Source: JAWXBA01 sp048499805 (lineage in GTDB: Bacteria; Gemmatimonadota; Gemmatimonadetes; Gemmatimonadales; GWC2-71-9). Taken from it: a stretch of 64,000 nt of DNA. The notes beneath the pieces were generated by a model. That model saw only the letters and a list, made by a program, of their open reading frames with translations. It was not told the origin of the DNA and ran no database searches. Made by a program: the position numbers and the translations under genes. Shown here in pieces: positions 33,870 to 42,850 of the stretch (the first letter of the stretch is position 1; every line of letters begins with the position of its first letter). The stretch spans positions 186,001-250,000 of the forward strand of contig JASNZF010000002.1 of the NCBI GenBank assembly GCA_048499805.1, read 5' to 3'.

Positions 33870-35318
33870 TCAGCGACGCGTGGCGGTGGGCGGGTCGACG
33901 AGGACGAAAAAGGGCCGTCCGAGCTGGCGGCCGGCCTCTTCGGCCCGCTCCCGGCTGGGGAAGGGACCGATCACCACCCGGTAGCCCTCATCGGCAATGA
34001 CCGGATCCCGGACCGACGCGGGGTGGCCCGCGGCGGAGAGCTGGCGGGCCAGTTCCCGGGCCCATTCCGGGTTCTGGGAACTGCTGACCTGCAGGTAGAC
34101 CTGGGGTTGGGGCGCCAGGGTCACGGGCGGGATGGCGCCGAAGACCAGGGCGCTGTCCTGGACCCCGGACGCCTCTTCCACCGATGCCTGCGCCGCCACG
34201 ACCCGATCCGGGGGAACCCAGGCGATCAGGGTCCAGAAGTCGGCAGCCCCGTCCCGGATGGTGCCCCGGCGTTCGGGGGTCGCGCCGGTGAGGTCCCAGC
34301 TCTCCACGTCGGCGCCGCGCCGGAGGATCAGGTGGGAGGGGCCGGCGACGGTGGGGAGGTCGCTGTCCCAGCCGGAGGCGAACCGGGCGGTGATGCGGTT
34401 GACTGTCGCGTCAACCACCCACAGGGAGTCGTGCGCCTCGGAACGGAGGAGCACCCAGCGGCCGGTCGCGTCGGGCCTGATATCGGCCACGGGCGACGAG
34501 AGCGGGATGGTGGCGACCACGTCCTTGGAGAACCGGTCGACCACGACGACGTCCCCCCGGGTGCGCCCGACGTAGAGGCGGTGCCCGGAGGGGCTGAACG
34601 CCACCACGGCCACCCCGCCGCCCAGGCGGATCGACGCGGGGCGCTCACGGGCGTTGTAGTCGAAGAAGGCCAGCACGGTGTCGGCGGCGATGGCGACGAG
34701 GTCACCCCAGAGGGTGGCGGCGGCAGCCCCGGGTGGGGCGGGAAAGCTCTTGGATTCGGCCTCGGCGCTGAGGAACACCACCTCCGGCTCGGCGCCGCTG
34801 GTCACGGCGACCAGCCGATCGTTGAGGGCGCCGAAGAGGTGGCTTGGTGGGGCGGGGAGCGGCTCACGGAACCGGGTGGGGGTCCGACGGTGCAGGTGGG
34901 TGATCCGTCGCTCCTGGTCGATGGCGTAGATCGAGCCATCGCCCGCCATGATCGCGCGAGTCACCCCCCCCAGGATGCCGCCCCGGAAGGCACGACTCTC
35001 GAGGTCCAGCGCGACGAGGTTCCCCGACGAGTCGACGGCAAAGACCAGTCGCTCGTCCAGGTCCGCCCCCAGCGGCCGCCGGAGCGGCGCCATCCGCTCA
35101 CTGGAGGTCCACCCCGTCGCGGAGAGGTCGGCCGGTTCGTACGCGGCCGCCGGCCCCCCCGCACGCGGCAGGCGCAGGAGCGACGCCGGGCCGGCCAGCG
35201 CGGGGAGCGCCTGGGGGGGAGGGGCATCGCCCCCGCCGCAGGCCATCGCGGCCAGCAGGAGGAGCGCGGGGCGGGCTCCGCGGATCCTCAGAAGGCCGGG
35301 CTCAGGCTGAGGGTCCAC
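33870..35318 (-). CDS. Beta-propeller lipoprotein with C-terminal SPOR domain
   Basis: A 482-residue exported protein. 'LLLLAAMACGGG' near residue 25 looks like a lipobox. The middle is a propeller ('LVFAVDSSGNLVALDLESR', 'GVAVVAFSPSGHRLYVGRTRGDVVVVD', 'DSLWVVDATVNRITARF'). The last 75 residues are a SPOR domain ('VYLQVSSSQNPEWARELARQLSAAGHPASVRDP ... GYRVVIGPFPSRERAEEAGRQL'), which binds peptide-free glycan at division septa. The ATG at 35318 overlaps the upstream gene by 31 bp; no better start is seen. Confidence 0.82.
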   Translation of the reverse strand: MDPQPEPGLLRIRGARPALLLLAAMACGGGDAPPPQALPALAGPASLLRLPRAGGPAAAYEPADLSATGWTSSERMAPLRRPLGADLDERLVFAVDSSGNLVALDLESRAFRGGILGGVTRAIMAGDGSIYAIDQERRITHLHRRTPTRFREPLPAPPSHLFGALNDRLVAVTSGAEPEVVFLSAEAESKSFPAPPGAAAATLWGDLVAIAADTVLAFFDYNARERPASIRLGGGVAVVAFSPSGHRLYVGRTRGDVVVVDRFSKDVVATIPLSSPVADIRPDATGRWVLLRSEAHDSLWVVDATVNRITARFASGWDSDLPTVAGPSHLILRRGADVESWDLTGATPERRGTIRDGAADFWTLIAWVPPDRVVAAQASVEEASGVQDSALVFGAIPPVTLAPQPQVYLQVSSSQNPEWARELARQLSAAGHPASVRDPVIADEGYRVVIGPFPSRERAEEAGRQLGRPFFVLVDPPTATRR

Positions 35319-38300
35319 AGCCCCTTGATCCCGGTGCGTCGCTGCGGAATCGAGTAGTCGAGCCGCAGGATGAATGCTCCGAGGAGGTTGGTGCGGGCCG
35401 AGGCGCCCAGGGTCTGCAGGGGGACCCGGACCTGGGCGGGGTCATCGCCGGGATCGCGGCGCCACTTGACGGTGCTGGTCTCGTTCCAGACCATGCCGAT
35501 GTCATAGAACGCCGCCAGCTCGAGTCCCGGCGTCAGGCCGGGAATGAACACCGGCAGGTGATAGCGGATCTCCGCGCTCGCCACGCCGACCTGGCTGCCG
35601 ATGAGGGCATCGAACAGCCGGCAGTCGGTGGCCGCGTCCGGGTTGTCGAAGCCGCACTCGTTGCGGTTGTAGGAGCCATAGGTGTGCCCGCGGATCAACT
35701 CGGTGGAGCCGCCGAAGACGTTGAACAGCCCCGCGTCCCGGCCGAGTCGCCCGAAGTAGAGCACCCGGGTGGCCAGGGTAAACGGCCCCACGATCGGGTC
35801 GTACCGGCGATAGTCGGCCAGGGCCTGGGTGAACTTCCAGCCGCCGAAGGTCTGGGAGAGCTCGAACCGGGACCGGCGCCCGATGAAGGCTCCGAAGTAG
35901 TTTGAGAGGGAGTTGTCGAACACCAGCGCCACCCGGGGCTGCACGAATTCGGTGGTGCCGAGGCTCTGGGTGATCAGTTCGGCGGGGGAGGTGGCAAAGC
36001 CCGTCACCAGGTCGAACGGTTCGACAATCTGGAGGATGTCGTCCTGGACCTGCACCAGGTTGGTCCCGAGTTCCACCCGCTGGAAGCGGCTCAACGGGTA
36101 GGAAAGGTCTGCACCGAACTGGCGGTAGACAATGCGCCGGAGCTGGGTGACGAAGGCGCCCTCCCGGCCATTGCCGGCGTCAATGAAGCTGCCGTTATAG
36201 AAGAAGTAGGGGGTCTGCGACAGCGAGGCGGCCCAGTTCCAGCGGCGAGTGAGGTTGACGTATGCCGCCAGGAACTGGGTCTCCTCCACGCGGCCGTTCA
36301 GCGAGGCCGCGAAGACCGCCTGCTTGTTGCCGAGCATGTCATCGAGGACGATTCCCGCCTGTCCCGTGACCCCGTTGCCGAAGTTGTCCCGGACGTACCC
36401 GATCGTCGGCTGCAGGACCTGAGCGGGGCGCAACTCGGTCCGGTAGTCGCGGAAGACGAACTCCGAGGTGTCCGGCACCCCGATGTCCGAGGCCTGGAGG
36501 ATGTTGGTCACCTCCAGCGGGAGGCCCAGGGCGGAGTCGGCCACCGCGCCCAGCTGCCCGGCCGGCCGGAACCCTTGGGCGCCGCGGTAGACGGTCCCGC
36601 CGGCCAGCACCTGCGGGGGCGGCGCGGCGGCCACGGTGGGAGTCACCACGCCGGGGACCGGGGGGGCCGGGCGCGCTCCGGCGGGGGCCGCCCCGGCCCC
36701 GGCACCGGCCACCACCACACCCCGCTCCGCCGCGATTGCGCGCGGGTTGGCGAGGGTGTAGACGTCGTAGTCGGAATCCTCGAAGTACACGAACGCCAGA
36801 CGGTCGGAGCCGTGCGACCAGCTGAGCACCGGGCTGAGCGGCGTGATCCCGCTGACGCCGGTGTAGAAGTCGGTGATCCGGGTCGTGACGTCGCGATCGA
36901 GGTCGTGCAGGTACAGGTTGTTGATGCCGTTGCGGTCGGACACGAACGCCACGGTCCGCGCGTCGGGCGACCATTGCGGACTGACATTCTTCCCGACGCC
37001 CATGCCGTCGGGCAGCGATACCTCGCCCGAGGCCAGGTCGAGGATCCCGATCCGGTAGTTGCCGACGGTCAACCGCTGGAAGTCGGTGCCCGGACCGCGA
37101 TCGGTGGTGAAGGCGATCGCGCGCCCGTCCGGCGACCAGCTCGGATGGAGCTCGGTGTACCGGTCGTTGGTCAGCCGGCGCAGCCCGGTCCCGTCGGTGT
37201 TCACGATGTACAGGTCGGCGAGGCCACCCTCCAGGCCGGTGAACGCGATCTGGGTGCCGTCCGGGCTCCAGGTCGGCGTCAGGGCGCCATTCAGGTCCAG
37301 CTCGATCCGCCGGACCTGCTTGTTGCGGCGCGGGTCGACGATCACCAGGTCATCCTTGCCGCCCCGCTTGGCCGCGAAGGCGAGGTACTGGCCGTCGGCG
37401 GACCAGGCCACCGAGGAGCTGATGAAGCGGTAGGTCTCGTAGTTGCTGCTGTAGCTGGACTGCAGCAACCGCCGGATCACCTTGCCGGTGTTGCCATCGG
37501 CCAGGTAGAGGTCGACGAAGTAGAAGTCCTTCTCGCTGAAGTACGCGACCAGCGACCCGTCCGGCGAGAGGGCGGGGGCGAGGTGCCAGGTGCCCTCCGA
37601 CAACTCCTCGGTCAGGAGCGGCTGGGCGACGGTCCGGGCCTTGACTCGGGTGCCCACTTCCGGCAGGTACTGCTTCTGGACCGCGTCGCTCCACTGCGCG
37701 ACCAGCTGCTCGAAGCTGAGGCCCGTGACCCGGCGGACGCTCCCCTGCAGCCCGTCGCCCAGGGCGCCACGGGTGATGGACCCGATCGCCTCGTCCCCCC
37801 ACCGCTCGCCGATATACGCCACCAGGGCGTGCCCGAACCGGTACGGGAAGACCCGGGTGAAATCCTGGGCCTTGGGCAGCTTCCCCTCGAGGGCGGCGTC
37901 GCGCAGCCACATCGCCGTGTTCGGGTCTACCGGCCCGAGGGAGAGGTACTCCGCCATCCCCTCGCCCCACCAGAGGGGGGCGTTGGCCTGGAAGATCCCC
38001 TGGATGCCCGCCGCCCCCCGCCCCCGGGACCAGATGTCGAACTGGAACTGGTGCACCATCTCGTGCATCAGGACGTGCTCGTTCTCCCGGTACGACCCGG
38101 TGAGCGGGAAGACGTTCCGGTGGCGCAGGAAGTCCGTGAAGCCGCCAGTGCCCTCATCCACCTCGCCGTAGGTGGTGTTGGTCTGCTGGAACTCCGAATG
38201 CGAGGCGTAGACGATGATCGGCTTGCGGTCGGTAAACTGGTGGTTCAGGATCCGGGAGAGACGCGTGTAGGCGCGTTCCGCCTGCCGCGCCACATCCAGC

Positions 38301-38473
38301 GCCGCGGCCCGCTCCTCGGCGTAGTAGTGCACGTCGAAGTGCTCGGTCTGGATGATGGCCCAGTCCGGGTGGGCATACTGCACCTTGTTCCGGCCGAAAT
38401 ACTGGGCCTGCAGCAGCGGCGGCGCCGCCGCAATGAGCATGAGGAGGATGCCGAGGCGGCCAGATCCCTTCAT
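35288..38473 (-). CDS. Three-part protein: HExxH metallopeptidase, TolB-like propeller, outer-membrane barrel
   Basis: A 1061-residue exported protein. Signal peptide to about 24. Residues 40-290 are a peptidase_MA/gluzincin-like domain: zinc motif 'HEMVH' (137-141) and probable third ligand Glu171 in 'WWGEGMAEY'. Residues 300-680 have TolB/PD40 repeats ('LSPDGSLVAYFSEKDFYFVDLY', 'TWSPDGTQIAFTGLEGGLADLYIV', 'SWSPDGRAIAFTTDRG'). An Ala/Pro/Gly linker (near 640) leads to about 360 residues of amphipathic strands like a surface-antigen barrel, ending in aromatic Phe ('WTLSLSPAF') as outer-membrane barrels do. ATG 38473 has AAGGAAG upstream. Confidence 0.85.
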   Translation of the reverse strand: MKGSGRLGILLMLIAAAPPLLQAQYFGRNKVQYAHPDWAIIQTEHFDVHYYAEERAAALDVARQAERAYTRLSRILNHQFTDRKPIIVYASHSEFQQTNTTYGEVDEGTGGFTDFLRHRNVFPLTGSYRENEHVLMHEMVHQFQFDIWSRGRGAAGIQGIFQANAPLWWGEGMAEYLSLGPVDPNTAMWLRDAALEGKLPKAQDFTRVFPYRFGHALVAYIGERWGDEAIGSITRGALGDGLQGSVRRVTGLSFEQLVAQWSDAVQKQYLPEVGTRVKARTVAQPLLTEELSEGTWHLAPALSPDGSLVAYFSEKDFYFVDLYLADGNTGKVIRRLLQSSYSSNYETYRFISSSVAWSADGQYLAFAAKRGGKDDLVIVDPRRNKQVRRIELDLNGALTPTWSPDGTQIAFTGLEGGLADLYIVNTDGTGLRRLTNDRYTELHPSWSPDGRAIAFTTDRGPGTDFQRLTVGNYRIGILDLASGEVSLPDGMGVGKNVSPQWSPDARTVAFVSDRNGINNLYLHDLDRDVTTRITDFYTGVSGITPLSPVLSWSHGSDRLAFVYFEDSDYDVYTLANPRAIAAERGVVVAGAGAGAAPAGARPAPPVPGVVTPTVAAAPPPQVLAGGTVYRGAQGFRPAGQLGAVADSALGLPLEVTNILQASDIGVPDTSEFVFRDYRTELRPAQVLQPTIGYVRDNFGNGVTGQAGIVLDDMLGNKQAVFAASLNGRVEETQFLAAYVNLTRRWNWAASLSQTPYFFYNGSFIDAGNGREGAFVTQLRRIVYRQFGADLSYPLSRFQRVELGTNLVQVQDDILQIVEPFDLVTGFATSPAELITQSLGTTEFVQPRVALVFDNSLSNYFGAFIGRRSRFELSQTFGGWKFTQALADYRRYDPIVGPFTLATRVLYFGRLGRDAGLFNVFGGSTELIRGHTYGSYNRNECGFDNPDAATDCRLFDALIGSQVGVASAEIRYHLPVFIPGLTPGLELAAFYDIGMVWNETSTVKWRRDPGDDPAQVRVPLQTLGASARTNLLGAFILRLDYSIPQRRTGIKGLWTLSLSPAF

Positions 38474-38496
38474 GATCCGCACTTCCTTTCCGGGTG

Positions 38497-38862
38497 TCAG
38501 GGCCCCTCGAAGATGACCGGGGCGTCGTCCCACAAGCGTTCCAGGCGGTAGAAGGCGCGGGCCTCGGGGTGGAACACGTGGACCACGAGGTCCACGAAGT
38601 CGAGGAGCACCCATCTTCCCCCGGAGACGCCTTCCACGTGGTGGGGACGCACGCCCCGCTTGCCGAGCTCGGCGACGACCCGGTCGGCAATGCCCCGGAC
38701 GTGCCCTTCCGAGGTTCCTGAGGCTATCACAAAATAGTCGGTCGCATCCGAGACCGGACGCAGGTCCAGCACCTGCAACCGGTTGGCCTTGAGGTCGTCG
38801 GCCGCCTCCACCACCCAGCGGAGGAGGTCGGGGGAGCCGGCCGGCAGCCGCTCAGCGACCAT
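38497..38862 (-). CDS. rsfS: Ribosomal silencing factor RsfS
   Basis: A 121-residue RsfS/Iojap protein that binds L14 and blocks subunit joining in starvation. 'LDLRPVSDATDYFVIASGTSEGHVRGIADRV' and 'GVSGGRWVLLDFVDLVVHVFHPEARAFYRLERLWDDA' are family signatures. It overlaps the FakA-FakB gene by 11 bp. Confidence 0.95.
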   Translation of the reverse strand: MVAERLPAGSPDLLRWVVEAADDLKANRLQVLDLRPVSDATDYFVIASGTSEGHVRGIADRVVAELGKRGVRPHHVEGVSGGRWVLLDFVDLVVHVFHPEARAFYRLERLWDDAPVIFEGP

Positions 38863-40693
38863 CGGCTGACGCGCCAGGGTGGTCGGGCGCCCCGTCCTCG
38901 ACCTGCCAGAACACCGCCCAGGCCCCCGGGCCGACGTGCGTCCCCAGCACCCCCGTGGCCAGCGAGACGAAGCAGTCCCGGGGCTGAAACGCCGCCACCA
39001 GGGCGTTCCGCACCCGTTCTGCCACCTCCGGCGCCTCGGCGTGGGCCACGCCGAAGCGGACGACCCGGGGTCGCGGAGTCAGCCGCTGGTCCAGGAGCGC
39101 CAGCACGCGGGTGACGAGCTGTTCCCGGCCCCGGACCCGGTCCACCGGGACGATCTTGCCGTCGGCGTCGAGCGAGAGGATCGGCTTGACGTCCAGCATG
39201 CCACCGAGCCAGGCCTTGCCCTTCGAGACCCGGCCGGAGCGCAGGAGGTTGTCGTAGGTGTCGACGGTCAGCAACACCCCGCTCTGGCTTCGGAGCCGCT
39301 CCACCTCGGTGACGATCGCCGAGGCGGGCCAGCCGCGCTCCGCCAGTTCGGCTGCCCGCAGGGCCAGCATCCCCAGCCCGAGCGAGACCGTCCGCCCATC
39401 GACGACGCGCACCTCGGTCAACTCGGCGACCCGGGCCGCGGTGACGCCCGCCTGGAAGGTGCCCGAGAGGGCACCGGAGAGCAGGATGGCCACCACGGCG
39501 TCCGCCTCCTCCCCCGCCGAGCGGAAGACCCGGACGAAATCCCCGGGCGTGGGTTGGGAGGTGGTCGGGAGGGTGCGTGAGGTCCGAAGCTTCCGATAGA
39601 ACTCTTCCGGCCGCAGCCCCACCCGGTCGAGGTGGACCTCGTCGCCGAAGACGACCTGCAGCGGGACCATGGCGATCTGGTGCCGGTCGAGGATGGCATC
39701 GGTCAGGTCGGCGGAACTGTCGGTGACGATCGCCACCGGCCGCCGCGCCGCGTGCTGGAGCAGACGGTGCTGCTCCCGCATGTCGTCGGCCTTGCGCGCG
39801 GTCAGGGTGCCCCAGCGTGCGGCGTAGCTGAAGACCGCCTCGGGGGTGTCGGTATGGACGTGGATCTTCAGGACATCTCCGGCGATGGCCACCTGCACCG
39901 AGCCCCCGAAGGTGTGCATCGCCGTGCGGACCTCGTTGGCGGGGGGCAGCTGCTCGCCGCGCACCACCAGCTCGGTGCAGAACTGGAAGTCCCGCTCGGC
40001 CGCCACCTCGACGAAGGCCGCGGCATTGTAGGACTCGCCGGGGTCGATCGTCCCGGCCGGCAGGATCGGGTCGCCCTGGATGAAGCGGACCACGCCCTCG
40101 AACATCCGGACCAGGCCCTTGGCGCCGGCATCCACCACGCCGGCCTCCTTGAGCACGGCGAGCAGTTCCGGGGTCCGGGCCAGGGAGCGCTCGCTCTCCG
40201 CCAGCATCCGATCCATGAACTCGCCCACGTCGGTCGACTCCCCGGCCACCCGCTCGGCAGCGTCGGCGGCCTCACGGGCGACGGTGAGGATGGTCCCCTC
40301 CCGGGGCTCGTCGAGCGCGGCATACAGGGTGTCCGACCCCCGGCGGATGGCCCGGGCCAGGTCGGCGGTCGTGGCCTGCGAGAGGTCGCCGAACGACTCG
40401 GAGACGCCGAGGAGGAAGTGGGCCAGCATCATGCCGGAGTTGCCGCGGGCCCCGAGGACCGCGGCGTGGGCCATGGTCCGTGCGGTGTCCCGCAACGACG
40501 CGTCGCCGAGCGCCTGGAGGGCGTCGGCGACGGCACGAAGGGTCAGGCTGAAGTTGGTGCCGGTGTCGCCATCGGGAACCGGAAAGACATTGAGCCGGTT
40601 GATCTCGTCCCGGCCGGCGGCGACCCAGTCGGCTGCCGCGGATACCGAACGGGCCAGCCGCGGCCCGTTGATATACGCGATGCCGACGGCCAT
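38852..40693 (-). CDS. Fused fatty acid kinase: FakA (DAK2) plus FakB (DegV)
   Basis: A 613-residue fusion. Residues 1-215 are a DAK2/DhaL kinase domain with the Mg-ATP motif 'PDGDTGTN' (Asp41, Asp43, Asn47), 'GARGNSG' (81-87) and 'DAGAKGL' (188-194). Residues 230-315 match the FakA middle domain ('MHTFGGSVQVAIAGDVLKIHVHTD'). From about 318 comes a DegV/FakB fatty-acid-binding domain ('VAIVTDSSADLT', 'SGALSGTFQAG', 'RSGRVSK'). FakA phosphorylates FakB-bound fatty acids for phospholipid synthesis; fusing both would make the pair obligate. Separate fakA/fakB are the rule in Firmicutes. Confidence 0.9.
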   Translation of the reverse strand: MAVGIAYINGPRLARSVSAAADWVAAGRDEINRLNVFPVPDGDTGTNFSLTLRAVADALQALGDASLRDTARTMAHAAVLGARGNSGMMLAHFLLGVSESFGDLSQATTADLARAIRRGSDTLYAALDEPREGTILTVAREAADAAERVAGESTDVGEFMDRMLAESERSLARTPELLAVLKEAGVVDAGAKGLVRMFEGVVRFIQGDPILPAGTIDPGESYNAAAFVEVAAERDFQFCTELVVRGEQLPPANEVRTAMHTFGGSVQVAIAGDVLKIHVHTDTPEAVFSYAARWGTLTARKADDMREQHRLLQHAARRPVAIVTDSSADLTDAILDRHQIAMVPLQVVFGDEVHLDRVGLRPEEFYRKLRTSRTLPTTSQPTPGDFVRVFRSAGEEADAVVAILLSGALSGTFQAGVTAARVAELTEVRVVDGRTVSLGLGMLALRAAELAERGWPASAIVTEVERLRSQSGVLLTVDTYDNLLRSGRVSKGKAWLGGMLDVKPILSLDADGKIVPVDRVRGREQLVTRVLALLDQRLTPRPRVVRFGVAHAEAPEVAERVRNALVAAFQPRDCFVSLATGVLGTHVGPGAWAVFWQVEDGAPDHPGASADGR

Positions 40694-40700
40694 GCCCTGC

Positions 40701-41147
40701 TTATTCCGCGATCACGTCGACGGAGATCTCGGCCTGGACCTCGGGGTGGATGCGCACCGCGACGGAATGGTGGCCGAGTTGGCGGATGGGGTGCTCCAGC
40801 TCGATCCGGCGCTTGTCCACCTCGTGGCCGGCGGTGGCCAGGTGGTCGGCGATCTCCTGGCTGGTGACCGACCCGAAGAGCTTCCCCTCCTCGCCGGCCT
40901 TGGCACTGATGGTCAGCTTGACCTCGCGGAGCCGCCCGGCCAGCTCCTCGGCCGCCGCCTTCTCGGCCGCCGCCGCGGCAATCCGGGACTTCTGCTCGCC
41001 GGCAATCCGCTTCTTGTTGCCCTCGGTCGCCTCATAGGCGAGGCCCTGCGGCAGCAGGAAGTTGCGGGCATAGCCCGGCTTGACGCGGACCAGCGCCCCG
41101 GCCTTGCCCAGGGTCTTGATGTCTTCCCGCAGGATCACTTCGATCAT
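40701..41147 (-). CDS. rplI: 50S ribosomal protein L9
   Basis: A 148-residue L9 with the classic N-terminal domain 'MIEVILREDIKTLGKAGALVRVKPGYARNFLLPQGLA', a long central helix and the C-terminal domain. Overlaps the DUF2232 stop by 4 bp (ATGA). Last ribosomal gene in the rpsF operon. Confidence 0.97.
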   Translation of the reverse strand: MIEVILREDIKTLGKAGALVRVKPGYARNFLLPQGLAYEATEGNKKRIAGEQKSRIAAAAAEKAAAEELAGRLREVKLTISAKAGEEGKLFGSVTSQEIADHLATAGHEVDKRRIELEHPIRQLGHHSVAVRIHPEVQAEISVDVIAE

Positions 41148-42085
41148 TCCTCATGCCCTCCCGGCACAGGCGGCGTCCGCCGCCGAAAATCGACCCAGAT
41201 GTCGGCGAGCCCCATGGCGAGCAGCGCGCCGCTGACGAACGGCAAGAACGGAACTGCAAACAGGACGGCCACCACCCGCATCGGCCACGGCGATCCTGCC
41301 AAGAGCGTGGTCGCGACGGCGAGGCCGCGGATCAGGTACAGCGCACACCAGGCCACCAGCAGGTTGGCGGCGACGAGGTGGAGCAGCGGCGGTGCCGGCA
41401 GGAGCCACACCGCCAGGGTAAGTATACCACCCCAGACGGCGTGGTCATTGAAGCGAAAGTCCCGGAACCGCCCCGGCGCCCGCCCGACCGGCGTGGCCGA
41501 GATCCGGTGGACCCAGAGCCACGCCAGCATGCAGCCTGCCACCCCCAGCACCACCAGCATCCCCGGGTAGAGACTGGCCACCAGGTCGGCCGAGTCGAGG
41601 AGGGTCTGGACCAGCTGTTCCATCTCGGGTGACGACCGGGCCGCCGATTGGGCGGCCAGCGCCTGGTACTCGGCGCGGAGGGCACTGGCGACCACCTCCT
41701 GGAACGCCGAGAACCGGGTGCCGAGGAGTGCCGCCCAGGTGAGGGTGCCCAGCGCCGCGGCGACCGCGGCCGTCACCGACATCCGGAACGGGGCCGAATC
41801 CCTCCCGGCGATCGCCACCGCCAGGGTCCCACCCGCGAGCCCCATCGCGCCGGCCCGCACCACCTGCTGGGAGAGGTCGCCGGGGGCGCCCAGCCAGAGC
41901 GCCGAAAGCGCCACGGCCGCCCCCAGCCAGATCCGTTCCCGCCAATTGCCCGGTCGCGAGACGGCCAGCAGCGCCGCCAGCGGTCCCAGCACGAAGACCG
42001 GCGGCGCCACCAGCAGGAATCCCAGCAGGACCAGGACTCCACCGGCGCCGGTGCGGCGCGCTACGGGAGGCGCCGCGGGGTCCAC
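41144..42085 (-). CDS. DUF2232 (YybS-like) membrane protein
   Basis: A 313-residue polytopic membrane protein, about eight helices, in the position between rpsR and rplI where DUF2232/YybS proteins are found in many bacteria. The family resembles ECF-type small-molecule transport components, but function is unknown. GTG start at 42085, two bases after rpsR. Confidence 0.8.
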   Translation of the reverse strand: MDPAAPPVARRTGAGGVLVLLGFLLVAPPVFVLGPLAALLAVSRPGNWRERIWLGAAVALSALWLGAPGDLSQQVVRAGAMGLAGGTLAVAIAGRDSAPFRMSVTAAVAAALGTLTWAALLGTRFSAFQEVVASALRAEYQALAAQSAARSSPEMEQLVQTLLDSADLVASLYPGMLVVLGVAGCMLAWLWVHRISATPVGRAPGRFRDFRFNDHAVWGGILTLAVWLLPAPPLLHLVAANLLVAWCALYLIRGLAVATTLLAGSPWPMRVVAVLFAVPFLPFVSGALLAMGLADIWVDFRRRTPPVPGGHEE

Positions 42086-42087
42086 CC

Positions 42088-42306
42088 TCAGCCCGCGTAG
42101 CCCTTGATGTAGGGCAGCAGGGCCAGATACCTCGCCCGCTTGATCGCCACGCTCAACTGCCGCTGGTGGCGGGCCGACACGCCCGAGAGCCGGCGGGGGA
42201 GGATCTTGCCGCGCTCGCTGATGAACCGGGACAGCAGCTTCTCGTCCTTGTAGTCGATCACGCGGATCCGCAGTTCCGCAATCGGGTCACCCTTCTTGCC
42301 GCGCAT
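42088..42306 (-). CDS. rpsR: 30S ribosomal protein S18
   Basis: A 72-residue S18: 'IDYKDEKLLSRFISERGKILPRRLSGVSARHQRQLSVAIKRARYLALLPY' matches the family exactly in pattern. Shares one base with rpsF's stop codon. No ssb gene sits between S6 and S18, unlike many bacteria. Confidence 0.97.
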   Translation of the reverse strand: MRGKKGDPIAELRIRVIDYKDEKLLSRFISERGKILPRRLSGVSARHQRQLSVAIKRARYLALLPYIKGYAG

Positions 42307-42650
42307 CAGTCCTCCTCGTCCAGGTCAGACTTGTCGGTGCCAACCACCGCCGGGGTGGACGGCACGTCATTGAGCACCACCAGGAAGCGCAGCACGCCGT
42401 CGTCGAGCTTGATCGCGCGCTCGTACTCGGGGAGCTTCTCCGGGTCGGTGTCGAAGGTGACCACCACGTAGTAGCCGGTGTCGCGCTTCTTGATGGGATA
42501 GGCCAGGGTGCGCTTGCCCCAGTGGTTGACCACCGGAGCCTCGGCACCATCGACGGCGATGAGGGCGTGGAACTGTTCGAGCTTCTGGGTGATGGCCGCT
42601 TCTTCGAGCACGGAGTCGAAGATGTAGACCACCTCATACGGCTTGGGCAT
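42306..42650 (-). CDS. rpsF: 30S ribosomal protein S6
   Basis: A 114-residue S6 with 'YEVVYIFDSVLEEAAI', 'WGKRTLAYPIKKRDTGYYVVVTFD' and the acidic C-terminus 'DKSDLDEED'. ATG 42650 follows AAAGGATGG. Head of the rpsF-rpsR-DUF2232-rplI operon, with a probable S6:S18-binding leader. Confidence 0.97.
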   Translation of the reverse strand: MPKPYEVVYIFDSVLEEAAITQKLEQFHALIAVDGAEAPVVNHWGKRTLAYPIKKRDTGYYVVVTFDTDPEKLPEYERAIKLDDGVLRFLVVLNDVPSTPAVVGTDKSDLDEED

Positions 42651-42671
42651 GACACCATCCTTTGGACGTTG

Positions 42672-42697
42672 CCCGGACTCGCGGTGTACGGTCCGGG
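42672..42697 (-). promoter_or_regulatory. Candidate S6:S18-binding leader hairpin
   Basis: In the rpsF 5' leader, CCCGGAC and GTCCGGG form a perfect 7-bp stem around a 12-nt loop containing ACACCG. The S6:S18 complex is known to bind a leader stem presenting unpaired CCG, imitating its 16S rRNA site. Match judged by eye only. Confidence 0.5.
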
Positions 42698-42719
42698 AGG
42701 TGAGTTTTGACAACCCCAA

Positions 42720-42725
42720 AATATA
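42720..42725 (-). promoter_or_regulatory. -10 element TATATT of the rpsF operon
   Basis: TATATTTTGGGG on the minus strand lies 69 bases before the rpsF ATG. The start site would be near 42712, giving a leader of about 62 nt that contains the hairpin. Confidence 0.5.
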
Positions 42726-42756
42726 GGGGGTCGATGTGGAAAAGGGGAGGGCGGGG

Positions 42757-42788
42757 GGCAGGGTGGCAGCGAGGCAGCAAGGCCGGGA
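42757..42788. repeat. Degenerate octad array, left arm of a palindrome
   Basis: Four 8-bp units GGCAGGGT, GGCAGCGA, GGCAGCAA, GGCCGGGA, a worn copy of the inverted array at 42851-42915. Confidence 0.55.
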
Positions 42789-42850
42789 GATTGGCAATCA
42801 TGATACCGAGCAGCGCCCTTGCGTGGAGCTGGCGAGGTGCTCAGCTTCGG

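Noticed and set aside
30098..34000. Very long open frame on the + strand opposite smc
   Set aside because: High GC makes stop-free antisense frames common; the minus strand encodes a complete SMC with all motifs.
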